Assembly: GCA_963803115.1 (NCBI GenBank)
Contig: CAWDLN010000016.1
Coordinates: forward strand, 124,001-188,000
Reading direction: 5' to 3'
Length of the DNA stretch: 64,000 nt
DNA from: DATBGZ01 sp963803115
GTDB taxonomy: Bacteria > Actinomycetota > Actinomycetes > Mycobacteriales > Micromonosporaceae
Every line of letters begins with the position of its first letter. Positions within the stretch are counted from its first letter, which is position 1. The notes under the pieces were generated by a model. The model saw only the letters and a program-made list of their open reading frames with translations. It was not told the origin of the DNA and searched no databases. Shown here piece after piece: positions 50,469-58,668 of this stretch. Position numbers and translations under genes: made by a program.

Positions 50469-51125
50469 GTGGTCGGCGTGCCGGACGAGCTGGACCGGCT
50501 CTGGACGCCGCACCGGATGGCCTACATCAGCGGGGCGCAGAGCCGGACGACGGCTCGACGCCGGCCGGGTGCCCGTTCTGCCTGGCGCCGACCCGATCGG
50601 ACGAGGACGGGGCTGGTCGTGGCCCGGGGCGACGTGGTGTACGCCGTGCTCAACCTCTACCCGTACAACCCCGGCCACCTCATGGTGTGCCCGTACCGGC
50701 ACGTCGCCGACTACACCGACCTGACCGACGCGGAGACCGCGGAGCTCGCCCGGTTCAGCCAGACGGCGATGACGGTGATCCGCCGGGTCAGCGGCCCAGC
50801 CGGCTTCAACCTCGGCATGAACCAGGGCCACATCGCCGGCGCCGGCATCGCGGCGCACCTCCATCAGCACGTCGTCCCGCGATGGCGCGGCGACACGAAC
50901 TTCATGCCGGTCATCGGCCGGACCAAGACCCTGCCACAGCTGCTCGGCGATACCCGCACGCTCCTCGCCGACGCGTGGGCCGGCAGTTCCCGGCCGAAGC
51001 GCAGCTCAAGGTTCAAAGCCACAAAGGCGACGCCGGCAAAGGCCACGACCCGCAGACGATCGGGGGAGTCCACAGTGGAGCAGCCGACGCCCACCCGATC
51101 GACCCGCCGTACCCGTGGCACATGA
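50469..51125 (+). pseudogene. HIT-domain nucleotide hydrolase/phosphorylase, frameshifts in the N-terminal third (probably errors)
   Basis: A GTG at 50469 opens VVGVPDELDRLWTPHRMAYI. A zinc-type segment (PAGCPFCLAPTRSDEDG) then lies in another frame, and the original frame resumes as LVVARGDVVYAVLNLYPYNP and GHLMVCPYRHVADYTDL. The catalytic histidine triad is in GIAAHLHQHVVPRWRGDTNF (HxHxHxx), preceded by GFNLGMNQGHIAGAG. This is the actinobacterial Ap4A-phosphorylase-like HIT protein that normally follows thrS and precedes pgsA. The usual C-terminus ends soon after LLGDTRTLLADAW. The remaining ~45 residues to TGA at 51125 are Lys/Arg/Thr-rich and may reflect another shift, so the 3' end is uncertain. 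Confidence 0.75.
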
Positions 51126-51174
51126 CGGGTTTCACGCCGGCGTGTCGCGGCGGAGCCGGCATGTCTTGTTCAAC

Positions 51175-51216
51175 TCCACACCCCTGGGGGAGTAGTTACT
51201 CCCCCAGGGGTGTGGA
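51175..51216. terminator. Perfect 20-bp-arm palindrome, bidirectional terminator
   Basis: Arms tccacacccctgggggagta (51175-51194) and its exact complement (51197-51216) are separated by two bases. It lies between the convergent HIT and GNAT genes, so it can stop transcription from both sides. No T-run follows. The length and perfection are unusual for a simple terminator and suggest a repeated palindromic element. Confidence 0.8.
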
Positions 51217-51248
51217 CCCGGTGAGACACATGCCAGCCGGCGCCGAGA

Positions 51249-52091
51249 CTAGGCCGCGGCATCCGGGAGACAGAACACGACGCGGTCCTCGATCGGGCGG
51301 TAGCCGAGCCGTTGGTAGACCGCGTTGCTCGTCGGGTTGGCTAGATCCGTGAAGAGCAGTACGTCGGCGGCGAGTTCTAAAGACCGACGGCTGATCTCGG
51401 CCGTCAACGCCGCGGCGTACCCGCGCCGTCGAAGTTCCGGCGGCGTGTACACCGGGCCGACGCGCACCATCCCTGCCTGCGGGCGACTGCGGCCGGCCAT
51501 ACACAACGCGATGCCACCGTGCTCCCAGAGGAGCATGCCGCCGTAGCTCAGCCGGTCGTCAATGCTCTCGGCGGCGTTGTCGCGGCTCTCGCCCACCTCG
51601 TCGCCGAAGGCCATGTACCACGAAATCAACAGGTCGCGGTCGGATGGGGTGGCGACGCGGGCCCGGCCGGGGGGCGCGGGGTCCGGCGGGGTCAGGTCGT
51701 GGAGCCGGTACAGGCGCGTCTGCCGGCCGAGGTCGGGCGAGGTGCCCGTTCGAGCGCGGACCTGCGACGCCAACGCGTCCGCGAGACGACGTTCCGCGTT
51801 GAAGCAGCCCATGTCGAGCAGAATGTCCACAAGGGACTCGATCGCCTCGGGCGGAACCGCACTGACGATCAGCGGCCAGGGTGGGGTGCGTACGAGTACG
51901 CCGGTGACGGCTGAGTCAGGGGCATCCCACCATCCGAAGATCGGGTCCTCGTCGCCGAATGCGTGTCCACCGCGCAACCGGAGGTGGTCGAGCGCGGTCA
52001 GGAGAAGCGTGTTCCGGACTGGATCGGCGCGCAGGAGCCCGCCCGCGACCGCATCGAACTGTGACAGATCCTTCGTAGTGCGCCACGGCAT
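51249..52091 (-). CDS. GNAT-family N-acetyltransferase (two-domain)
   Basis: 280 residues from the ATG at 52091 (PWRTTKDLSQFDAVAGGLL). The long in-frame extension upstream is a shadow of the TetR gene. The first half, with RADPVRNTLLLTALDHLRLR and FGWWDAPDSAVTGVLVRTPP, is a degenerate GNAT-like module. The second half has the acetyl-CoA site in MVRVGPVYTPPELRRRGYAA (RRRGYA loop) and the C-terminal LFTDLANPTSNAVYQRLGY. This matches FR47/YitH-like acetyltransferases. The acceptor is unknown. It lies on the same strand as, and 46 bp after, the TetR gene. Confidence 0.8.
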   Translation of the reverse strand: MPWRTTKDLSQFDAVAGGLLRADPVRNTLLLTALDHLRLRGGHAFGDEDPIFGWWDAPDSAVTGVLVRTPPWPLIVSAVPPEAIESLVDILLDMGCFNAERRLADALASQVRARTGTSPDLGRQTRLYRLHDLTPPDPAPPGRARVATPSDRDLLISWYMAFGDEVGESRDNAAESIDDRLSYGGMLLWEHGGIALCMAGRSRPQAGMVRVGPVYTPPELRRRGYAAALTAEISRRSLELAADVLLFTDLANPTSNAVYQRLGYRPIEDRVVFCLPDAAA

Positions 52092-52137
52092 GCCCCATCG
52101 TCGCGGCTGGAACCGGCCGGTCGCACGGCATTTACGG

Positions 52138-52758
52138 CTACCGCGAAACCAACCCGTCGATGACACCGTCGATGACGCGGGTGATGGCGTGCTCGCGGTC
52201 CTCCTCCGGGAGCTGGCTGAGCGGCCCGTCGAGCAAGAGCATGGCCAGCCCGTGCGTGGCCGACCAGGCATAGACCTCGGCGAATGGGCGTCGCTCGGGG
52301 AGCAGCAGACCAACCGCCAACAGCTCATCCAGTGAGTCGGACAGCATCCGGAACGCGGGTGACGCGACCATGCCGGCGGCCTGCTCCTCGGGACTCTTGT
52401 CGGATCGGCAGAACGCCGTCCGGAACAGCCCCGGCTCGGCCAGCGCGAAGCGTAGGTAACCGAAGCCGATCGCGCGGATGCGGCGAAGCGCCTCGCCGGG
52501 CCCGTCCGGCCGGGGCTCCGACTTCGCGAGCTCGGCCTCCATGCTCGACGTGAGCCGCTGCTGGGCGTACTCCTTGACCGCGTGGACCAGGTCGCCGTGC
52601 CCGGCGAAGTGCCGGTACGCGGCGGTTGCGGAGACGCCGACCTTGCGGGCGGCCTCGCGAAGGACGACCGCCTCCGGCCCGCCGTCGCGGGCAAGCTCGG
52701 TGGCGGCGATGGTCAGCGCGTTGGCCAGATCGCCGTGGTGGTAGCTGGGACGTTTCAT
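52138..52758 (-). CDS. TetR-family regulator (WHG-type C-terminus)
   Basis: 206 residues from the ATG at 52758 (KRPSYHHGDLANALTIAATE), the typical opening of this TetR subgroup. The HTH is VLREAARKVGVSATAAYRHF. The C-terminal WHG-like ligand domain has ALRRIRAIGFGYLRFALAEP, GLFRTAFCRSD and EVYAWSATHGLAMLLLDGP. It is divergent from the MMPL exporter gene, with an operator-like inverted repeat overlapping the exporter promoter, and is therefore its probable repressor. Confidence 0.85.
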   Translation of the reverse strand: MKRPSYHHGDLANALTIAATELARDGGPEAVVLREAARKVGVSATAAYRHFAGHGDLVHAVKEYAQQRLTSSMEAELAKSEPRPDGPGEALRRIRAIGFGYLRFALAEPGLFRTAFCRSDKSPEEQAAGMVASPAFRMLSDSLDELLAVGLLLPERRPFAEVYAWSATHGLAMLLLDGPLSQLPEEDREHAITRVIDGVIDGLVSR

Positions 52759-52788
52759 CGTGAATCCCGACGATAGTTCATTCCGCCG

Positions 52789-52836
52789 GATGTTGACACC
52801 GTTAGCATTACAGCCTAAGTTGACGGCGTCAACATC
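52789..52836 (+). promoter_or_regulatory. MMPL promoter overlapped by TetR operator
   Basis: TTGACA (52793-52798) and TAAGTT (52816-52821), 17 bp apart, give a near-ideal vegetative promoter reading toward the MMPL gene, with GGGAGG before its ATG at 52852. Inverted arms gatgttgacaccgt (52789-52802) and acggcgtcaacatc (52823-52836), 13 of 14 matched, enclose the spacer and -10. A bound repressor would cover the -35 and the start site. Confidence 0.8.
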
Positions 52837-52851
52837 TGTTTGGGAGGAACG

Positions 52852-55038
52852 ATGCTCCATCGATACGGGGAGTTCGTGGCCCGCCGGGCCAAGCTCCTGC
52901 TCACGCTCAGCCTCCTCGTCATGATCGGCGCCGGCATCCTGGGCGCCGGCGCGTTCGGCAAGCTACGCAACGGCGGCTTCAATGACCCGGACGCCCAGTC
53001 CACCCAGGCCCAGCACCTCATCGACAGCCGCTTCGGCGGCCAGACGAACCTCGTCCTCATGGTCACGGCCAAGACTGGCACCGTCGACGACGCGACCGTG
53101 GCCGCCGCCGGACAGGGCATCACCGACGCCTTGACGAGGGAACCGGACGTCACGGATGTGGTGTCGTACTTCCGAAATGGCGTGCCGAGCCTGCGATCCG
53201 AGGGTGCCACCGATGCCCTGATCCTGGGGCACATCACGGGCGATGAGGCGCAGGTGACCGAGCGGGCCAAGGACATCGTGGACCGGTACGCCGGTGAACG
53301 CGGGACCGTGACCGTGCTCGCGGGTGGCCCGGCCGGCATCAACCACGACGTGACCAACCAGGTCACGCGCAGCCTCGCCATCGCGGAGGCGATCGCCGTA
53401 CCGCTCACGCTGTTGCTCCTGGTGTTCGCGTTCGGCAGCCTGGTGTCCGCATTGCTACCGCTGGCCGTCGGCGGCGTCGCTATTCTGGGCACCTTCGCGG
53501 AGCTCTATCTGCTCGGCTCGGTCACGGACGTTTCGATCTTCGCCATCAACCTGACCACGGCCCTGGGTCTCGGCCTCGGCATCGACTACGCGCTGTTCAT
53601 CGTGAGCCGGTTCCGGGAACAGCTCGCGGCGGGCGACACCGTGCCCGATGCGGTCGCGAAGACGGTCGCGACGGCCGGCCGTACGGTCATCTACACCGCG
53701 GTCGCCGTGATGGCCGCCCTAGCCGCCTTGCTGGTCTTCCCGCTGTACTTCCTCCGCTCATTCGGTTACGCCGGAATCGGCGTGGTGGCGATCGCGGCGC
53801 TCGGCGCCCTGGTGCTCCTGCCCGCGTTGCTCGCGGTGCTCGGCCATCGCGTCAACGCCGGGCGGGTGAGGTGGACCCGCGCCGCCGAGGGTGCCGCGTC
53901 TCCGCAGAGCCGGCTGATCGGCTCGCAAGCTTCGCCGATGTGGGGCCGGCTCGCCGGGCGCGTCATGCGCCGGCCCGCGCTGCTGGCGCTCCCGGTGGTT
54001 GCCGTGCTGCTGTTCATCGCCAGTCCGCTGGCGGGCGTGAAGTTTGGCACTCCGGATCAGGGAGTACTGCGCACGAGTGCCGACAGCCGTCAGGTGGCCG
54101 ACGCGCTGGTGACCCGATTCCCGGGCAACGCCGGAGCACCGATCGATGTGGTCACCACCGGCCCAGTCGCGCCCGCGGCGCTCGCGGGCTTCGCGCGACA
54201 GCTGTCTCTGTTGCCCGACGTGGCCCAGGTGAGCAGCAGCGTCGGCACTTACCGCGACGGCACGGCGGGGTCGGGGGACGCCACCTTGGGCCGATCCGAC
54301 GGCCAACGGCTCACCGTCGTGACCACGCTGCCGGCCAAGACCGATAAAGGCCAGGACCTGGTACGGACCATCCGTGCGATGCCAGGACCCGGCGGCACCG
54401 GCGTGTTGGTCACCGGCGTCGATGCCCAACTCATCGACACCCGGCACGTCATCGCCGAGCGGCTGCCACTCGCCGTCGGCCTGGTGATCCTGACCACCCT
54501 GGTGGTGCTGTTCCTGTTCACCGGCAGTGTCGTGCAACCGGTACGGGCGGTTCTGCTCAACGCGCTGAGCCTCTCCGCCACTCTCGGGATACTGACCTGG
54601 ATCTTCCAAAATGGACACCTGGCGAACCTGCTCGGCATCACGCCGCGGCCGATGGACATGTCCATGACGGTGCTGCTGTTCTGCATCGCGTTCGGGCTGT
54701 CCATGGACTACGAGGTGTTCGTGCTCAGCCGCATCAAGGAACTGCACGACCGCGGCGTGCCGTTGGCGCAGGCAGTGACGGATGGGCTTGCTCGTACCGG
54801 CCGCATCGTCTCCACGGCGGCCGGGCTGCTCGCCGTGAGCTTCTTCGCCTTCGGCACCAGTACGGTCAGCTTCCTGCAGATGTTCGGCATCGGCACCGGC
54901 CTCGCCATCCTCATCGACGCGACCCTCGTCCGAGGTGTCCTGGTGCCGGCGGCGATGCGGGTGCTCGGCCCGGCGGCGTGGTACTCGCCGGCACCGCTTC
55001 GTCGGGTGCACGCCCGGCTGGCGTTGAACGAGGGCTGA
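52852..55038 (+). CDS. MMPL/RND-family exporter
   Basis: 728 residues from the ATG at 52852. It has an N-terminal span (LLTLSLLVMIGAGILGAGAF), a periplasm-side loop, and spans 2-6 with the proton-relay motif LGLGLGIDYALFIVSRFREQ. A second repeat starts RRPALLALPVVAVLLFIASP and has AFGLSMDYEVFVLSRIKE. The paired GxxxDY motifs identify the MMPL family (compare MmpL and YdfJ). Such pumps export lipids, siderophores or drugs using the proton gradient. The divergent TetR gene and overlapping operator indicate inducible expression. A lipoprotein gene follows 65 bp downstream. Confidence 0.9.
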   Translation: MLHRYGEFVARRAKLLLTLSLLVMIGAGILGAGAFGKLRNGGFNDPDAQSTQAQHLIDSRFGGQTNLVLMVTAKTGTVDDATVAAAGQGITDALTREPDVTDVVSYFRNGVPSLRSEGATDALILGHITGDEAQVTERAKDIVDRYAGERGTVTVLAGGPAGINHDVTNQVTRSLAIAEAIAVPLTLLLLVFAFGSLVSALLPLAVGGVAILGTFAELYLLGSVTDVSIFAINLTTALGLGLGIDYALFIVSRFREQLAAGDTVPDAVAKTVATAGRTVIYTAVAVMAALAALLVFPLYFLRSFGYAGIGVVAIAALGALVLLPALLAVLGHRVNAGRVRWTRAAEGAASPQSRLIGSQASPMWGRLAGRVMRRPALLALPVVAVLLFIASPLAGVKFGTPDQGVLRTSADSRQVADALVTRFPGNAGAPIDVVTTGPVAPAALAGFARQLSLLPDVAQVSSSVGTYRDGTAGSGDATLGRSDGQRLTVVTTLPAKTDKGQDLVRTIRAMPGPGGTGVLVTGVDAQLIDTRHVIAERLPLAVGLVILTTLVVLFLFTGSVVQPVRAVLLNALSLSATLGILTWIFQNGHLANLLGITPRPMDMSMTVLLFCIAFGLSMDYEVFVLSRIKELHDRGVPLAQAVTDGLARTGRIVSTAAGLLAVSFFAFGTSTVSFLQMFGIGTGLAILIDATLVRGVLVPAAMRVLGPAAWYSPAPLRRVHARLALNEG

Positions 55039-55103
55039 TCACAGGCACCCCGGCGTCCGGCCACCCGCGATAGCATGCAGCGTCGATCGACGAAGGGATG
55101 CGC

Positions 55104-55640
55104 ATGCGACGCTGGGGTCGGACGCTCGGGGTGCTGATATCCGGAGCCCTCATCGGTACGACGCTGGCGGCGTGCATCGGCCCATTCGCCACCTCCGATG
55201 TCACAGTGGCACCGCCTGGCATCGATCCCGCCTGCGTCGTCGGCTCGTGGAAGCAGACCGAAGGTTGGCAACGCATCGTTCTCGACGATGAGAGCACGAC
55301 CGAGGTCCGGCTGCGGTCCGGCGCGGCCGAGCTCACCACCGACGCGGCGGGAACCGGCACGGTCAGCTACGCCGCCGATACCACATGGCAGGGCAGGAAC
55401 GGTCTGGACGACATCGCCGTCGCCTACACCGGCACCGGGACCCTGACCTACTCGGCGGTGAACGGCGACTGGCGACAGGTCAGCGATCTCACCAAGCGCA
55501 CCGCCACGATCACCATCGGGACGAACACACAGACCGGGCCCGGCTCGAGCGGCAGCATCTTCGAAGGCACGTACCGTTGCGACCAGTCCGCACTGATCAT
55601 TTCCAATAAGGACACTCGCAACGTCTACAGCCGCACCTGA
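55104..55640 (+). CDS. Lipoprotein of unknown function
   Basis: 178 residues. The ATG at 55104 was chosen over 55098 because GAAGGG then sits at normal spacing. The signal is RRWGRTLGVLISGALIGTTLAAC with a LAAC lipobox. The mature domain is beta-rich: GSWKQTEGWQRIVLDDES, GTGTVSYAADTTWQGR, GTGTLTYSAVNGDWRQVSD and a C-terminal GTYRCDQSALIISN. The pattern resembles a lipocalin-like or DUF-type beta barrel. Its position after the MMPL gene suggests an envelope partner of the exporter, but no family is recognised. Confidence 0.75.
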   Translation: MRRWGRTLGVLISGALIGTTLAACIGPFATSDVTVAPPGIDPACVVGSWKQTEGWQRIVLDDESTTEVRLRSGAAELTTDAAGTGTVSYAADTTWQGRNGLDDIAVAYTGTGTLTYSAVNGDWRQVSDLTKRTATITIGTNTQTGPGSSGSIFEGTYRCDQSALIISNKDTRNVYSRT

Positions 55641-55646
55641 CAGACA

Positions 55647-55674
55647 AGCCAGGGCGCCGGCCGGCGCCCTGGCT
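55647..55674. terminator. Bidirectional hairpin terminator
   Basis: agccagggcgccgg followed directly by its complement ccggcgccctggct gives a 28-bp perfect palindrome between the convergent lipoprotein and EF-G-like genes, 7 bp after one stop and 12 bp before the other. Strong GC stem, no T-run, as is common in high-GC actinobacteria. Confidence 0.85.
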
Positions 55675-55685
55675 CAACGTCGTGC

Positions 55686-57848
55686 TCAGTGGGCCGCGGC
55701 GTGTTCCTTGCGGACCGCCTCGGCGAGGTGGGCGGGCATCGGGTCGTATCGGTTGAAGGTTCGGCTGAACGTGCCGGCACCGGACGTCATCTGGCGCAAC
55801 TCCACCGCGTAGCGCACCAGTTCCGTCGCCGGTACCTCTGCCCGTACCAATGTCCGCTCATTGCGGTTGGGGTCCGGCTCGGTGCCGAGTACCCGGCCCC
55901 GACGGGAGGACATGTCGCTCATCACCGCGCCGACAAAGGCATCCGGCACGCGGATGACAACATCGTCGATCGGCTCGAGCAGCTGCACCTGTCCCTTCTC
56001 GGCCGCGTCCTTGAGGGCGAGCGACCCGGCGGTCTGGAACGCGGCGTCGGAGGAGTCGACACTGTGCGCCTTGCCGTCGAAGAGCGTGACGCGCAGGTCC
56101 ACCACCTGATGCCCGGCGATGATGCCCCGCTCCATCTGAGCCCGCACGCCCTTCTCCACCGATGGGATGTAATTGTGCGGCACCGAGCCGCCGACGACCT
56201 TGTCCACGAACTCGAAACCGCTGCCTCGCGGTAGTGGCTCCACCTCGATGTCGCAGACGCCGTACTGACCGTGGCCGCCGGACTGCTTGACGTGCCGGCC
56301 ATGCCCCTTCGACCCGGCCGTGAACGTCTCCCGCAACGCGACCCGGACCGGCTCGGTGTCGAGTTCGACCCCACCCGCGCGAAGCCGTTCCAGAACCACA
56401 TCGGCGTGCGCCTCGCCCATGCACCACAGCACCAGCTGACGGGTCTCCGGATTGCGTTCCAGCCGCATGGTCGGGTCGCCGGCGACGAGGCGGCCCAGGT
56501 TCTTCGCCAGGGCGTCCTCGTCGGAGCGGGTCTTGGCCACGATCGCCACCGGCAGCAGCGGCTCGGGCATGTCCCACGGGCCCATGAGCAGCGCGTTGTC
56601 CTTTGTGGATAGTGTGTCGCCGGTCTCGGCCGTGTTCGACTTCGTAATGGCGCAGATGTCACCGGCTATCACGTAGGGCACCTCGCGCAGCTGACCGCCC
56701 AGCGGCGAGTAGAGGTGGGCGACGCGCTCGTCGGCGTCGTGATCGGGGTGTCCGCGTTCCTCCATGCCATGTCCGGAGACGTGCACCGTCATTTCCGGCC
56801 GCAGCGTGCCGCTGAACACACGCACCAGGGACACTCGGCCGACGTACGGGTCGATGGTGGTCTTGACCACCTCGGCGACGAGCGGCCCAGCCGGGTCACA
56901 GACCAGCGGGGCGCGCGGTGAACCGTCCACCCCGGACACTGGCGGGAGGTCATGCTCCAATGGGGACGGGAACGCGCTCGTCAGCAGCTCCAGCAAGGAA
57001 TCGAGGCCGACCCTCGTCTCTGCACACACGGGGACCACCGGGTAGAAGCTGCCTCGCGCGACCGCCTTCTCCAGGTCCTCGATGACAACCGAGGTCTCGA
57101 TCTCCTCCCCGCTGAGGTAGCGGTCCATGAGGGTCTCGTCCTCGCTTTCGGCGATGATGTCCTCGAGCAGAAGGTTTCGGGCCTCGGCGATGACCGGCAG
57201 GTGCTCGGCGTCAGGCTCGCGCACCGAGGGTGGGTAAGCGTTGGAGTAGTCGAAGACGCGCTGGGTTATCAGGCCCATGAGGCCGACCACGCGCTCGCCA
57301 TCGTCGCTGAGCATGGGTTGGTAGAGCGGGTGCACGCCGTCGCCGAAGACCTCGCGGCACTGTGCCAATGCCTCATCGAAGTTGGCCCGGGGGTGATCCA
57401 GTCGAGAGATGGCCACGGCCCGTGGCATGCCGACGGCGGCGCACTCCTCCCACAGGGCGGCGGTCGCGGCGTCCATGCCATCGACGGCCGAGACAACGAA
57501 AAGGGCGGCGTCCGCCGCCCGGAGGCCGGCCCGCAACTCCCCCACGAAGTCGGCATAGCCGGGACTGTCCAGCAAGTTGACCTTGGTGCCGTCGTGGAGG
57601 AGCGGCGCGCAAGCCAAGCTGACCGAGCGTTGCTGGCGTACGGCCGCGGGGTCGTAGTCGCTCACCGTGGTGCCGTCGGTCACCGAGCCGGCGCGGCCGA
57701 TCGTCCCGGTCACCGCGAGCAGCGCCTCCGCGAGCGATGTCTTCCCCGCCCCGGAGTGGCCCACCAGCACCACGTTGCGCACCTGGCCGGGTGCATCCAC
57801 CACCGGCGCGGGGCCGGTGACTCCCTTCTCTTGCGACTTCTGCGCCAT
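55686..57848 (-). CDS. Elongation factor G-like GTPase (EF-G2 type)
   Basis: 720 residues from the ATG at 57848, with GAGGAG upstream. GTPase motifs: G1 VVLVGHSGAGKTSLAEAL, G2 region around RQQRSVSLACAPL, G3 VNLLDSPGYADFVGE. The G4 position reads AVAISRLDHPRANFDEA, so the usual N/T-K-x-D is S-R-L-D. Domains III-V follow with WCMGEAHADVVLERL, GGHGQYGVCDIEVEPL, SVPHNYIPSVEKGVR and RRGRVLGTEPDPN. This paralogue of EF-G is common beside pgsA in actinobacteria. It may act in ribosome recycling or tetracycline-protection-like functions, but its role is unsettled. It is divergent from pgsA across 193 bp. Confidence 0.9.
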   Translation of the reverse strand: MAQKSQEKGVTGPAPVVDAPGQVRNVVLVGHSGAGKTSLAEALLAVTGTIGRAGSVTDGTTVSDYDPAAVRQQRSVSLACAPLLHDGTKVNLLDSPGYADFVGELRAGLRAADAALFVVSAVDGMDAATAALWEECAAVGMPRAVAISRLDHPRANFDEALAQCREVFGDGVHPLYQPMLSDDGERVVGLMGLITQRVFDYSNAYPPSVREPDAEHLPVIAEARNLLLEDIIAESEDETLMDRYLSGEEIETSVVIEDLEKAVARGSFYPVVPVCAETRVGLDSLLELLTSAFPSPLEHDLPPVSGVDGSPRAPLVCDPAGPLVAEVVKTTIDPYVGRVSLVRVFSGTLRPEMTVHVSGHGMEERGHPDHDADERVAHLYSPLGGQLREVPYVIAGDICAITKSNTAETGDTLSTKDNALLMGPWDMPEPLLPVAIVAKTRSDEDALAKNLGRLVAGDPTMRLERNPETRQLVLWCMGEAHADVVLERLRAGGVELDTEPVRVALRETFTAGSKGHGRHVKQSGGHGQYGVCDIEVEPLPRGSGFEFVDKVVGGSVPHNYIPSVEKGVRAQMERGIIAGHQVVDLRVTLFDGKAHSVDSSDAAFQTAGSLALKDAAEKGQVQLLEPIDDVVIRVPDAFVGAVMSDMSSRRGRVLGTEPDPNRNERTLVRAEVPATELVRYAVELRQMTSGAGTFSRTFNRYDPMPAHLAEAVRKEHAAAH

Positions 57849-58041
57849 GGCATGACTCCTCGTCAGACGGGCCGTACGCCGCTGATCCCCACGACACGCC
57901 CATTGCGCTGGTGAGTCAGCTCACGTTCACCGGCTCTTTGCCCGATCCCACACCCGCAAGTGGCACACGCACAACCCCGACCGCCGAACCGCACCCCTGT
58001 GGCGCGCGGGTCGGCGCCGGCGCGGATAGGCTCGTGTCGCG

Positions 58042-58668
58042 ATGGCGAAGATCTTCGGTTCCTTCAAGAGTGGCGTGCGCGGCGCATTCGATCCGATGGG
58101 GCGCGCGCTGGTCCGCGCCGGGGTCTCACCCGATGTGGTCACGATCGCCGGCGCGGTTGGTGTGATCGCCGGCTCGGTCGGTCTGCTGGCCCGCGGCAGC
58201 CTCATCGCAGCGACGATCGTGATCACGCTGTCCTGTCTGCTCGACGTCCTTGACGGCTCGATGGCGCGGGCCCGTGGGTACACGACCCGGTTCGGGGGCC
58301 TGCTCGACTCCGTCATGGACCGCGTCGGCGAAGGTGCCCTCTTCGGCGCTTTGACATGGTGGTTCATGGTGTCCGGGCAGCGGGTGTTGGCGGTCGTCGC
58401 GCTGGTCTGCTTGGTTGGCGGGCAGGTCGTCTCGTACGTCAAGGCCCGCGCTGAGGGGCTCGGCTTCACGTGCGACGTGGGATTGGCCGAACGGATGGAG
58501 CGCCTGATCCTGATCGGCATTGGTGGTCTGCTCACGGGCTTTGGCGTCGGGTGGGGCCTGCCGGCGGCGACGTGGCTGCTCAGCGTGCTCACCCTGATCA
58601 CGGTGGTGCAGCGACTTGTGCATGTTCGTAGGCAGGAATTTAGTGCGGCGGTCGGAGAGCGGACGTGA
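58042..58668 (+). CDS. pgsA: CDP-alcohol phosphatidyltransferase (phosphatidylinositol phosphate synthase)
   Basis: 208 residues with about six spans. The CDP-alcohol phosphotransferase signature D-x2-D-G-x2-A-R-x8-G-x3-D-x3-D is complete, running DVLDGSMARARGY then GGLLDSVMDR. In this gene order (acyltransferase and pimA follow) it corresponds to actinobacterial PgsA1, which joins CDP-diacylglycerol and inositol-1-phosphate to give phosphatidylinositol phosphate, the membrane precursor of PIMs. TAGGCT nine bases before the ATG and a weak Shine-Dalgarno suggest a leaderless or near-leaderless start. The stop overlaps the next start (GTGA). Confidence 0.92.
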   Translation: MAKIFGSFKSGVRGAFDPMGRALVRAGVSPDVVTIAGAVGVIAGSVGLLARGSLIAATIVITLSCLLDVLDGSMARARGYTTRFGGLLDSVMDRVGEGALFGALTWWFMVSGQRVLAVVALVCLVGGQVVSYVKARAEGLGFTCDVGLAERMERLILIGIGGLLTGFGVGWGLPAATWLLSVLTLITVVQRLVHVRRQEFSAAVGERT

